Below, one piece after another: positions 6,824 through 14,497 of a stretch of 16,922 nucleotides of DNA. The stretch lies in contig JAITES010000258.1 of the NCBI GenBank assembly GCA_031281925.1, positions 1 to 16,922 of the forward strand, read 5' to 3'. Origin of the DNA: Treponema sp. (lineage in GTDB: Bacteria; Spirochaetota; Spirochaetia; Treponematales; Breznakiellaceae). Numbering within the stretch: the first letter of the stretch is position 1; the number at the start of each line of letters is the position of its first letter. The notes beneath the pieces are model-generated. The model made no database searches. It was not told the DNA's origin and saw nothing but the letters and a program-made list of their open reading frames with translations. The position numbers and the translations under genes are program-made.

Positions 6824-6852
6824 TTGACTCTTCTTTTAGTCCCTGATAAACT
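6824..6852 (+). promoter_or_regulatory. Candidate promoter for the FecCD uptake operon
   Basis: TTGACT (6824-6829) and TAAACT (6847-6852) are 17 bases apart, directly downstream of the phased A-tracts. Transcription would start near 6859. If so, the ATG at 6854 cannot be used, and translation must begin at 6866 or 6884. No riboswitch could fit in so short a leader. Confidence 0.5.
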
Positions 6853-6865
6853 CATGGCGAAAATC

Positions 6866-7894
6866 ATGGAGCTAATACCATTTATGGAGCATACGCATCA
6901 GCGGATCATCGCCGTCCTCTTCATCCTCCTTCCGGTTTTTTGGCTTGCCGCCCTGGGTATAGGCAGATTTCCCGTGCCCCTTCAAAAAGTTGCGGGAATA
7001 GTAGCGGCCAGGGTGCTGCCCATAAAACCAACCTGGACTATCCAGATGGAAAATGTAGTGATGAACATACGTTTTCCCCGTATATGCGCCGCTGCTCTGG
7101 TGGGCTGCGCCTTGGCACTTTCCGGCGCGGTCTATCAGGGAATATTCCGGAATCCTTTGGTTTCCCCGGATCTGCTGGGGGTATCCTCCGGGGCTTGCGC
7201 GGGCGCCGCATGGGCGATACTGCTTCACCTTGAGCCCTGGACAGTACAGGTTTTCTCCCTTGCGGGGGGACTTGCGGCGGTGTTGATATCCGTTTCCATC
7301 CCCCGGTTCTTCAAAAACAGATCTTCCCTCATGCTGGTTTTGGCCGGGGTAGTGGTTTCCGGGTTTATGAATGCGGTTTTGGGATTTATGAAGTATATGG
7401 CGGATCCGGAAAACGAACTGGCGGCCATCGTGTACTGGACTATGGGAAGCCTTGCCTCTGTCAGGCAATTGGATGTCTTGCTTGCCTTTCCGGTAATTTT
7501 TGCAGCCTTGGTAGTGATACTGTTACTGCGCTGGCGGATCAATCTTTTGGCTCTGGAGGATGCGGAAGCCCATTCCCTGGGGATCAATGCATCTGTCATG
7601 AGAGGATGGATGGTGCTCTGTTCCACCGTGCTTACCGCTTCGGCAATATGTTTGTCGGGAACCATCGGCTGGGTGGGACTTGTCATACCCCATCTGGGAC
7701 GGCTTTTGACCGGTCAGGATCACCGCTTCATGCTCCCCGCATCGGCTCTGCTCGGCGCGGTATTCATGATCATGGTTGATACTCTGGCGCGGAATATTTC
7801 CGGTTCGGAAATACCATTGAGTATTCTTACCGGGCTTTTGGGTACGCCGCTTTTTATATGGCTCCTGCTGCGTCAGCGGATGAGGATAGGGTAA
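6866..7894 (+). CDS. FecCD-family ABC transporter permease
   Basis: An integral membrane protein of about 342 residues from this start, rich in hydrophobic helices, of the BtuC/FecCD family that moves siderophore-iron, cobalamin, haem or related ligands across the inner membrane. Family marks: RFPRICAAALVGCALALSGA, YQGIFRNPLVSPDLLGVSSGA, then GTIGWVGLVIPHLGRLLTGQDHR near the C-terminus, which contacts the ATPase. Start choice is uncertain: ATGs at 6854, 6866 and 6884 all lack a good ribosome site, and I prefer 6866 or 6884 because the candidate promoter overlaps 6854. The stop is 4 bases before the ATPase ATG, so translation is coupled. The ligand cannot be deduced. Confidence 0.93.
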   Translation: MELIPFMEHTHQRIIAVLFILLPVFWLAALGIGRFPVPLQKVAGIVAARVLPIKPTWTIQMENVVMNIRFPRICAAALVGCALALSGAVYQGIFRNPLVSPDLLGVSSGACAGAAWAILLHLEPWTVQVFSLAGGLAAVLISVSIPRFFKNRSSLMLVLAGVVVSGFMNAVLGFMKYMADPENELAAIVYWTMGSLASVRQLDVLLAFPVIFAALVVILLLRWRINLLALEDAEAHSLGINASVMRGWMVLCSTVLTASAICLSGTIGWVGLVIPHLGRLLTGQDHRFMLPASALLGAVFMIMVDTLARNISGSEIPLSILTGLLGTPLFIWLLLRQRMRIG

Positions 7895-7898
7895 TGTG

Positions 7899-8696
7899 AT
7901 GAACACGGAAAAAGCGCCGCTTTTGGAAGTGGATAACATCAGTTTTTCTTATGAAAAGGGAAATCCTGTTTTTTCGGGAGTATCCTTTACCCTGGATGCG
8001 GGGGAGATATATACGATCCTGGGGGCCAACGGGGCGGGGAAGTCCACTCTTCTTGCCTGCCTTCAGGGAATGTTATCTCCCGACAGTGGTACTATCAGGC
8101 TGGACGGACAGGATATCCGCAGCATAAGTCCGGGAAACTATGCCCTTAAAGCAGGGATCGTCGCACAAACAGAAAGTCTGCGTTTTGATTTTACGGTGAC
8201 GGATTATCTTGTGCTGGGCCGCGCCCCGCATATCGGAATGCTCAAGGTTCCGGGGAAGGCTGAATACGAAATGGCAGAATATGTTATGGAACAGATGCAC
8301 ATTACACATTTGGCCCGCAAATCCATGCTGTGCCTTTCAGGAGGTGAAAAGCAACAGGCACAGATCGCGCGTGTCCTGGTACAGAATCCCAAATTAATCC
8401 TGATGGATGAGCCTGCCAATCATCTTGATTACGGAAACCAGATTAAGGTTTTGAAGACGATCATCCGTCTTGCCGAAGAGGGGATCGCCGTGATACTCAG
8501 CACCCACATGCCTGACCATGCAATCCTGCTGGATGCCAGGGTTGGGATACTGGACAACGAAGGCAGGCTGACAAGCGGAAGCGCCGAAGAAATTGTTACC
8601 CAGGAAAATCTCAGCCGGATTTACAAGACCGGTATGTACATGGCATATATTCCCGAAATTAAACGAAGGGCCTGTGTAGCCTGTAATATTCGATAA
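7899..8696 (+). CDS. ABC transporter ATP-binding protein, FepC/BtuD type
   Basis: A 265-residue ATPase that powers the FecCD permease. Motifs in order: Walker A GANGAGKST, Q-loop in IVAQTE, signature LSGGEKQQ, Walker B LILMDEPANHLD and the H-loop histidine in STHMPDHA. A GTG at 7896 directly precedes the ATG at 7899; I use the ATG. Its start follows the permease stop by 4 bases. The last residues (RRACVACNIR) hold two cysteines three apart near the C-terminus, unusual for these ATPases; possible metal or redox sensing is speculative. The gene is followed 17 bases later by the periplasmic binding protein, completing a permease-ATPase-binding protein operon. Confidence 0.95.
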   Translation: MNTEKAPLLEVDNISFSYEKGNPVFSGVSFTLDAGEIYTILGANGAGKSTLLACLQGMLSPDSGTIRLDGQDIRSISPGNYALKAGIVAQTESLRFDFTVTDYLVLGRAPHIGMLKVPGKAEYEMAEYVMEQMHITHLARKSMLCLSGGEKQQAQIARVLVQNPKLILMDEPANHLDYGNQIKVLKTIIRLAEEGIAVILSTHMPDHAILLDARVGILDNEGRLTSGSAEEIVTQENLSRIYKTGMYMAYIPEIKRRACVACNIR

Positions 8697-8713
8697 ACAA
8701 GGAGAGAAGAAAA

Positions 8714-9811
8714 ATGAACATGATGAGTAAAGGATCGATGCGCATATTTTCTGCGATCGTATTGCTTTCCCTGGTTCTGGGAAGCGCCTGGTCACGGGGT
8801 CAAAAACAGGATCAGGGATCGCCGCAGTCTGCAGCGGTAAGTGTAATTACGGATCTGGCGGGCCGTTCGGTATCTCTTGCCCCTCCTGTCCAGCGGGCAG
8901 TTGCCCTGGCAGGGCCTTCCTATGAAAAGGTCTTTATGCTGGGACAGGCAAGCCGGCTTGCGGGGGCTCATTTCTATATGACCGGCCGCCCCTGGGTGCA
9001 GGCAACGAATCCCGCGATTGCTTCGATACAGGCAATACGGAACCCCGCGGAACCGAATGTGGAAGAACTCTTAAACCTTGGTACGGACTGTGTGTTTTTC
9101 TGGGATTATGCCGAGCCTCTGGCAAGTTTGGAAAACGCAGGTATCCCCGTAGTGGTTGTACAGAATTCCAGCGGCAATCCCCGGACCCTGGATGAATTTA
9201 TCGCCTACCAAAAAAGGGAGATACAGGTTTTTGCGGACGCTCTGGGAGACGGCGCCCAGGCTAAGGCCAGGGACTGGTTTAGCTACTTTGATGAAAAAAT
9301 TGCCTATGTACGCACACGTACTGCCGCTATCCCCCGGACGGAACGTAAAACCGCAATCTATGCCTACGGAGAGGAAGGGCTCGGCCTCTTTTCCCAATAC
9401 TCCTATGTATCATTCTGGCTTGAATTGGCAGGGGGAAGAAACATAGCCGATGAAACCGGCAGGGAAATGGATACCGAAGTAACCATGGAAGAGATCATTT
9501 CCTGGGATCCCGATGTAATTTTTATGGGACGCATGGAATCCGCAGAACCAGTGCTTAAAGGGCGGGCCTGGTCGGAACTTAAGGCGCTTAAAAATGCCCA
9601 GGTCTACCTCTGTCCTGACGGCGTCATGTATTGGGATTATTCCAGCGAAGGAGTACTGCTGATGTTGTACCTGGCTCAAAAAATGTATCCCCAGCTGTTT
9701 AACGATTTGGATATGGTCGCCGAAACCCGAAACTATTACCGGCGCTTTTACAATTACGATCTGTCCACCGCAAACGCGGAAAGGCTCCTGAATCATCTTC
9801 CCCCGGAGTGA
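8714..9811 (+). CDS. Periplasmic binding protein, FepB/BtuF type
   Basis: A 365-residue binding protein that would deliver ligand to the FecCD permease. The N-terminus has a positively charged start and a hydrophobic stretch (IFSAIVLLSLVLGSAWS) typical of an export signal, probably cut after GSAWS or nearby; there is no cysteine for a lipobox, so it is likely soluble rather than a lipoprotein. The mature part shows ITDLAGRSVSLAPPVQRAV, NVEELLNLGTDCVFFW, ELAGGRNIADETG and EEIISWDPDVIFMG, which match the helical-backbone binding-protein family. AAGGAG (8699-8704) precedes the ATG by 9 bases. Its last 19 bases overlap the end of the opposite-strand DUF2400 gene. The ligand is unknown; siderophore, haem, cobalamin and molybdate are all handled by relatives. 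Confidence 0.92.
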   Translation: MNMMSKGSMRIFSAIVLLSLVLGSAWSRGQKQDQGSPQSAAVSVITDLAGRSVSLAPPVQRAVALAGPSYEKVFMLGQASRLAGAHFYMTGRPWVQATNPAIASIQAIRNPAEPNVEELLNLGTDCVFFWDYAEPLASLENAGIPVVVVQNSSGNPRTLDEFIAYQKREIQVFADALGDGAQAKARDWFSYFDEKIAYVRTRTAAIPRTERKTAIYAYGEEGLGLFSQYSYVSFWLELAGGRNIADETGREMDTEVTMEEIISWDPDVIFMGRMESAEPVLKGRAWSELKALKNAQVYLCPDGVMYWDYSSEGVLLMLYLAQKMYPQLFNDLDMVAETRNYYRRFYNYDLSTANAERLLNHLPPE

Positions 9812-10617
9812 GCCATCCCGAGGCCGAACAGGGCAAAATCATATCTGACAGGATCTTCGGGTGAAAATTCCCGAAGTTTTTCCGTCAATTCTTCTACCGC
9901 CCTGCGGTCATCGGCCTTCCGTTCCAGAAGACCCAGCCGCCGGGCGGTACGGCCCACGTGGAGATCCAGGGGAATGTAAAGAGATGCGGGAGAAATGCGC
10001 TTCCATATTCCCGGGTCAACAATGCCGTCTTTCCGTACCAGCCAGCGCAGAGCCAGGTTGATGCGTTTGCATGCCGAAGAGGAACCGGGATTTGAAACAT
10101 GCTTGCTGTAGAGCATCTTGCCTTCTCCGCCGCCGTTTCCCAGGGCCATGGTTTCCCGGAAAAGCCGGATGCCTTCAAACATGCCGCCTCCCTCAAGGCC
10201 TTTGGCAAAGAGATTTTCCAGATCTCCGTACTGTGTATAACAGAAATTAAGACCCCGGCAGTAATACTCAAAGTCGTCTTCAAAAAAGGTACGGTGGATG
10301 GATCTGCCTCTGTTGCCGCTTTCTCCGCCGCTTCTTTTCCATGCTCCCTCCATGATAAAGTTATACGGGCTCTTTCCCATCATGAGAAACATCTTTTCCG
10401 CGGATCTGAGTATCAAATCCCGTCTGCCCCAGGCAATGGCGGCGCTTAAAAAGGCGGCGATTTCGATGTCCTTTTTCCTGCGGTAGCGGCGGGGGAAGCG
10501 CACCGGATCGTTTTCGATAAAGGCGGGGGTATTGATACGGAGCGTCCATGTGTCAAGGAGTGTTTTCAGCTTTTGTACATTCAATGCTTTTCTTTCCCGA
10601 CCCCGGTTTTGCCGCAT
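9793..10617 (-). CDS. TIGR02757/DUF2400 family protein
   Basis: About 274 residues, soluble. The pattern NDPVRFPRRYRRKKDIEIAAF, FLSAAIAWGRRDLI, a central FCYTQYGDLENL, SACKRINLALRWLVRKD, YIPLDLHVGRTARRLGLL and the ending DPVRYDFALFGLGM all match this uncharacterised family, which looks helix-rich and is reminiscent of helix-hairpin-helix glycosylases (family-level suspicion only). I chose the ATG at 10617 because AAAGGGGAAAAGG lies just upstream; an in-frame ATG at 10644 adds nine basic residues and would sit 9 bases from the ruvA start. It diverges from ruvA and converges with the binding protein by a 19-base overlap. Its position beside ruvAB makes a DNA-linked role plausible but unproved. 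Confidence 0.85.
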   Translation of the reverse strand: MRQNRGRERKALNVQKLKTLLDTWTLRINTPAFIENDPVRFPRRYRRKKDIEIAAFLSAAIAWGRRDLILRSAEKMFLMMGKSPYNFIMEGAWKRSGGESGNRGRSIHRTFFEDDFEYYCRGLNFCYTQYGDLENLFAKGLEGGGMFEGIRLFRETMALGNGGGEGKMLYSKHVSNPGSSSACKRINLALRWLVRKDGIVDPGIWKRISPASLYIPLDLHVGRTARRLGLLERKADDRRAVEELTEKLREFSPEDPVRYDFALFGLGMAHSGGR

Positions 10618-10636
10618 TTTACCTTTTCCCCTTTCC

Positions 10637-10645
10637 TGATACAAT
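10637..10645 (+). promoter_or_regulatory. Extended -10 promoter abutting ruvA
   Basis: TGATACAAT is an extended -10 element (TG at 10637-10638, TACAAT at 10640-10645); the -35 position (TTTTAC, 10617-10622) is poor. Transcription would begin near 10652, only about two bases before the ruvA ATG, and no Shine-Dalgarno sequence is visible. The ruvA message may thus be leaderless. Confidence 0.5.
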
Positions 10646-10653
10646 AGACTATC

Positions 10654-11247
10654 ATGTTCAACAGTATCCGGGGAATAATCGGCGGCAAAGGCTCCGATAC
10701 GGTCTTTCTGGAGACCGGAGGGCTTGAGTGGGAGATCAGCGTCCCCTCAGGAGATATTGCCCGGCTTCCCCCCGAGGGGGAGGAGGCCCGGCTTTTTACA
10801 TGGCTGTACCACCGGGAAGACCAGATGAAACTCTACGGGTTTGCCGATGAAACCCGCCGCGCTACCTTCCTTGAGCTTCTCAAGGTTGAAGGCATCGGCC
10901 CGAAAGGGGCTGTAAGAATTCTCGGGGGCATCGGCCAGGAGGAGCTTGAAAAGGCTCTGGAAAACGAAGATCTGGGCCGCCTCGAAGCAGTGCCGGGACT
11001 GGGTAAAAAGACCGCTCAAAAAATGCTCCTTGCACTCAGGGGTAAGCTCAAGTTTAGTTCAACGTCGAAGGCTGATGTTTCTTCCCCTCACGCGGAGCTT
11101 CTGGAAGCCCTGGTTGGCATGGGTTATGATCGGCGGGCCGCAGCGGAGGCCCTTGCAAAGGCAGACCTCGCCATTGACGGTAAAAATGTTCAGGCCGCCG
11201 AACGGGAAAAACTTCTGTTCAGGGAAGCGATTGTATTCCTGACTTAG
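10654..11247 (+). CDS. ruvA: Holliday junction branch migration protein RuvA
   Basis: RuvA binds four-way junctions and loads RuvB. A 197-residue protein of normal length. The N-terminal OB domain opens with MFNSIRGIIGGK and includes the YHREDQMKLYGF segment. Two helix-hairpin-helix motifs follow (VEGIGPKGAVRIL and VPGLGKKTAQKML), then a flexible linker and the C-terminal RuvB-contact domain (ELLEALVGMGYDRRAAAEAL). The start agrees with the family's usual first residues. No ribosome-binding site precedes it, and a -10-like element lies 8 bases upstream. The stop is 27 bases before the ruvB start, so ruvA, ruvB and queA probably form one operon. Confidence 0.97.
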   Translation: MFNSIRGIIGGKGSDTVFLETGGLEWEISVPSGDIARLPPEGEEARLFTWLYHREDQMKLYGFADETRRATFLELLKVEGIGPKGAVRILGGIGQEELEKALENEDLGRLEAVPGLGKKTAQKMLLALRGKLKFSSTSKADVSSPHAELLEALVGMGYDRRAAAEALAKADLAIDGKNVQAAEREKLLFREAIVFLT

Positions 11248-11274
11248 TGTCTTACCGGTTCATGGAGTTGGTTC

Positions 11275-12444
11275 ATGGACAGAATTTTACAAGGGACTGT
11301 AATGGGAAAGAAAAAGGCCGCCTTAAACACCGAATCAAACATGAAAGAAGGCTTTACGCCATCCCCGGCAGGGGCCGGAACGGTAACGGTGACTCAGGCT
11401 CTCCGTGCGGGAGATTCCGAAGAAGCAGGATTACTGCACCCGGAAAAGAAGCTTGCCGAGGATCAGAATGAAACGGCGCTCCGGCCCCGCTTTCTCGGCG
11501 AGTTTCTCGGCCAGGAGCAGATGAAGGATAATCTCTCCGTTTTTATGTCCGCCGCAAAAAGCCGGGGAGAGGTTCTTGACCACCTCTTTCTCATCGGGCC
11601 GCCGGGCCTGGGGAAAACCACACTCGCACAGGTGGTGGCAAACGAGATGGGAGGAGATTTCAAACACACTGTTGCTACCGCTCTGGACAAGCCAAAGGAT
11701 CTTGCGGGGATACTGACCACGCTGCCTGAGTCTTCGGTTTTTTTTATTGACGAGATCCACAGCCTCAAGCCCGCCATAGAAGAGATGCTCTACATTGCCA
11801 TGGAAGACTACGAGATGGATTGGGTCATAGGGCAGGGGCCCCAGGCCAGAACAATCCGTATCCCCGTCAAGCCTTTTACACTGGTAGGGGCTACCACCAA
11901 GGCGGGCAATGTTGCCGGGCCCCTGATCAGCCGTTTCGGCATAACCTGCCGTTTTTCCTTCTATGAACAGAAGGATATGGAGGCCATTATCCGCCGTTCG
12001 GCGGAGATCATCAGGGTTCATGTTGACGGCGATGCTGTTCCCCTTATGGCAGCCTCCGCCAGGGGCACTCCCCGTGTCGCAAACCGCCTGCTCAGGCGCA
12101 TGAGGGACTTTGCCCAGATGATGCCCGAAGAAGGCGGCAGGATCAGCCGGAAAGTGGTATGCGAAGGGCTCAGGCGGCTTGAGATTGACAGCCTCGGCCT
12201 GGAACGTTACGACAGGGAGATCCTCAGGATGATTATTGAACGCTACGGCGGCGGCCCTGTGGGAGCGGAAACGCTGGCAATTTCCATCGGGGAATCGGTG
12301 GAGACCCTGGAGGATTACTACGAGCCTTTCCTCATTCAGGCAGGCCTTCTCCAGCGGAGCCCCAGAGGCCGCATGGTAACCGATCTTGGCTATAAACATC
12401 TCAACCTTGCAAAAAAATCTTCAGACGAGTACGGCCTCTTTTAA
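11275..12444 (+). CDS. ruvB: Holliday junction branch migration ATPase RuvB, long N-terminus
   Basis: RuvB is the hexameric AAA+ motor of branch migration. Visible: ALRPRFLGEFLGQ, Walker A GPPGLGKTT (about residues 108-116), Walker B FFIDEIHSL, sensor-1 region GATTKAGNVAGPLISRFG with the arginine finger, sensor-2 GTPRVANRLLRR, and the C-terminal winged helix (YGGGPVGAETLA ... RGRMVTDLGY). E. coli has about 24 residues before the LRP motif; this one has about 68 from the first ATG. The ATG at 11275 has GGAG 7 bases upstream; ATG at 11302 has AAGGGA 5 bases upstream and is equally plausible, leaving a still long extension. The extra region is low-complexity and of unknown purpose. It is 6 bases ahead of queA. 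Confidence 0.97.
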   Translation: MDRILQGTVMGKKKAALNTESNMKEGFTPSPAGAGTVTVTQALRAGDSEEAGLLHPEKKLAEDQNETALRPRFLGEFLGQEQMKDNLSVFMSAAKSRGEVLDHLFLIGPPGLGKTTLAQVVANEMGGDFKHTVATALDKPKDLAGILTTLPESSVFFIDEIHSLKPAIEEMLYIAMEDYEMDWVIGQGPQARTIRIPVKPFTLVGATTKAGNVAGPLISRFGITCRFSFYEQKDMEAIIRRSAEIIRVHVDGDAVPLMAASARGTPRVANRLLRRMRDFAQMMPEEGGRISRKVVCEGLRRLEIDSLGLERYDREILRMIIERYGGGPVGAETLAISIGESVETLEDYYEPFLIQAGLLQRSPRGRMVTDLGYKHLNLAKKSSDEYGLF

Positions 12445-12450
12445 ACCATT

Positions 12451-13575
12451 ATGAAAACAGGGGACTTCTTTTTTGAACTGCCTGAAAGCCTTATAGCCCA
12501 GGAGCCTTTGGAGCGGGGGAAAGACCGGCTCATGCTGCTTGAACGTTCAAGCGGAAAACGGGAACACAGGCTTGTCGCCGATCTTCCGTATCTCCTGGGG
12601 CCTGAAAAAAAACTGCTGGGCGAAAAACCGCTTTTGGTGTTCAACAATTCCCGTGTACGCAAGGCCCGGCTCTACGGTATCTCCGGGGAGACCGGGGCCA
12701 GAGTAGAGTTTTTGCTCCTCAGGAAACAGGATGAAGAGGGGAGGATCTGGCTCTGCATGGCCCAGCGGGCAAAGCGCCGCCGCCCGGGGAGCCGTTATGT
12801 TTTTGGAAGCGGCAGCGATTCTGTCGAGGCTGTGATTACAGGTCTTGAAGGAGAATTTCGTGTTCTTCAATTTGAAAGAGCCCTGGACGAATCCTGGCTG
12901 GATATCCATGGCCACATTCCTCTGCCTCCCTACATCAAACGGGAAGACAATGTTTCCGATTCGGAACGTTACCAGACCGTCTATGCCGGGGAAACAGGTT
13001 CCGCAGCGGCTCCCACCGCCGGGCTCCATTTTACCGGGGAACTCCTTGAAGAACTGGAAAAAGCCGGCGCGGAAAGCGCCTTTATCACCCTCCATGTGGG
13101 TCTGGGAACCTTTCTCCCGGTACGCAGTGATACTGTTGAAGAACACCGCATGCACGAGGAATTTTATTCTATCGACAGGATCGCCGCAGAAAAGATAAAC
13201 AGGGCCGTCGCGGAGGGAAGGCGGATCTGCGCCATAGGTACTACCAGCGTGAGGACGCTGGAATCGGCATGGAATGAGGAAACAAAATCGCTGTCCGCGG
13301 GGGAGGGGAGTACTTCAATCTTTATCTATCCCGGCTACCGCTTCGCGCTTGTGGACGCCCTCTTTACCAATTTTCATACTCCCGAATCGACACTGTTAAT
13401 GCTGGTATCGGCCTTTGCCGCTGCCTTTACCGGAACATCCTGCCGGGACGGTGATAAGGGGCGAAGGTTTCCCCCGGGGGAAGGCGGCAGGGATCTCATT
13501 ATGGAAAGCTACGGTGAGGCGGTCGAGAAGGGCTACCGCTTCTACAGCTACGGGGACGCCATGCTGATCCATTAA
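12451..13575 (+). CDS. queA: S-adenosylmethionine:tRNA ribosyltransferase-isomerase QueA
   Basis: QueA transfers and isomerises the ribosyl part of S-adenosylmethionine to make epoxyqueuosine in tRNA. Family marks: MKTGDFFFELPESLIAQEP, VFNNSRVRKARL, HIPLPPYIKRED, YQTVYAGETGSAAAPTAGLHFT, HVGLGTFLPV, IGTTSVRTLE, NFHTPESTLLMLVSAFA and the closing YRFYSYGDAMLI. At 374 residues it is about 20-30 longer than usual, because residues about 324-348 (13420-13494, rich in Gly, Arg and Asp) form an insertion between SAFA and the LIMESYGEAV helix. No clear ribosome site precedes the ATG, so translation probably depends on coupling to ruvB 6 bases upstream. Its stop interlocks with that of the opposite exporter gene (4-base overlap). 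Confidence 0.97.
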   Translation: MKTGDFFFELPESLIAQEPLERGKDRLMLLERSSGKREHRLVADLPYLLGPEKKLLGEKPLLVFNNSRVRKARLYGISGETGARVEFLLLRKQDEEGRIWLCMAQRAKRRRPGSRYVFGSGSDSVEAVITGLEGEFRVLQFERALDESWLDIHGHIPLPPYIKREDNVSDSERYQTVYAGETGSAAAPTAGLHFTGELLEELEKAGAESAFITLHVGLGTFLPVRSDTVEEHRMHEEFYSIDRIAAEKINRAVAEGRRICAIGTTSVRTLESAWNEETKSLSAGEGSTSIFIYPGYRFALVDALFTNFHTPESTLLMLVSAFAAAFTGTSCRDGDKGRRFPPGEGGRDLIMESYGEAVEKGYRFYSYGDAMLIH

Positions 13576-14462
13576 GCCTGTTTGCGGCTCTGACTCACTA
13601 TCGAAGAGAAGACCACCGAAGAAACAATGATCGTACCCCCCAAAAGAGCCGATGCCGAAGGCTTTTCCCCGGTTATTGCCAGAACCCACACCGGGTTCAG
13701 CACCGCTTCAAGAAGAGCGGTGAGCATGGCCTTTACGGCGCTGATCCGTTTTATGCCGTAGGAGAAAAGCAGAGACGCCAGCCCTATCTGTATGGTACCC
13801 ATGTAGAGAATGGCAAGCGCATTGGCGGGCCTCAAGACCGGGGTAAAGATAAACCAGAAGGGAATGCTTGCCGCCGCGCACAGTACATGGGCAAAAAACA
13901 TGGAGTCCGCCGGGTTTCCGTCTTTCTGGAGGCGCATGCACACCGAGTTGGCGCCGAAAAAGAAACCTGAAAGCAGGGCCAGGCCGTCGCCGAGGAGGGA
14001 GCCTGAGGAACCAAGGGAGAACCCCTCCCGGAAGAAGATGACAAGCCCGGCCATGACCAGTGCCAGCGCCGCCCAAATTTCCCAGCGCGGCTTTTCCTTG
14101 ATGACGATCCAGCCGAGAAAGGCCGCCCAGACAGGGGCGGTATACTGAAGCAGAATTGCGTTTGCCGAGGTGGTAAGCTTGTTGGCAATAACAAAGGAGA
14201 TCATCGTGGCCGCATAGGCAGCGGCCCCGGCGGCCAGATACCAGGGATTGTTCCTGGGTCTGTAAGCCCCTGCCCGCCTCATGCTTATGTGCCGGAACAC
14301 AAAAAGAAAGAGAGCCGCAACGGCACTCCGGCCGCCTGCAATGAGCAATGGGTGCCAGTCAACCAGTTTGATAAAGAGCCCGCTGGTACTCCAGAAAAAG
14401 GCGCAGAGCACTATGGCAAGCTGGCCCCATAGCACATTTGATGAACGAAGTTTCTGCGGCAT
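13572..14462 (-). CDS. EamA/DMT-family transporter
   Basis: About 296 residues from this start, with ten hydrophobic helices expected from the family and two EamA repeats. The first repeat has VLCAFFWSTSGLFIKLV, then ANKLTTSANAILLQYTAPVWAA and WIVIKEKPRW; the second has LLSGFFFGANSVCMR, IQIGLASLLFSYGIKRISAVKAMLTALLEAVLNPVW. Members move metabolites, often amino acids or drugs, across the inner membrane; the substrate is unknown here. The frame is open upstream to 14690, but the residues there are unlike the family, and MPQKLRSSN at 14462 leads straight into helix 1. No Shine-Dalgarno is seen; TATACT lies exactly 6 bases before the ATG, consistent with a leaderless mRNA. Confidence 0.92.
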   Translation of the reverse strand: MPQKLRSSNVLWGQLAIVLCAFFWSTSGLFIKLVDWHPLLIAGGRSAVAALFLFVFRHISMRRAGAYRPRNNPWYLAAGAAAYAATMISFVIANKLTTSANAILLQYTAPVWAAFLGWIVIKEKPRWEIWAALALVMAGLVIFFREGFSLGSSGSLLGDGLALLSGFFFGANSVCMRLQKDGNPADSMFFAHVLCAAASIPFWFIFTPVLRPANALAILYMGTIQIGLASLLFSYGIKRISAVKAMLTALLEAVLNPVWVLAITGEKPSASALLGGTIIVSSVVFSSIVSQSRKQA

Positions 14463-14468
14463 TTTTTT

Positions 14469-14497
14469 AGTATACAGATAAGGGTAGACTGTTTCCA
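14469..14497 (-). promoter_or_regulatory. Promoter that would start at the exporter ATG
   Basis: On the minus strand TGGAAA (14497-14492) and TATACT (14474-14469) are 17 bases apart, and six A residues separate TATACT from the ATG. The predicted +1 would be the A of the start codon at 14462. Confidence 0.5.

Noticed and set aside
6658..6865. A cobalamin or other riboswitch ahead of the FecCD gene
   Set aside because: The candidate promoter lies right beside the start codon, leaving a leader of under 30 bases, and no riboswitch-like conserved boxes are seen.
11431..12399. Long open frame on the minus strand opposite ruvB (322 codons)
   Set aside because: An antisense shadow of a conserved gene with no protein-like motifs. 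The same applies to frames opposite yebC (4384-5166) and the PilZ-like gene (2026-2727).
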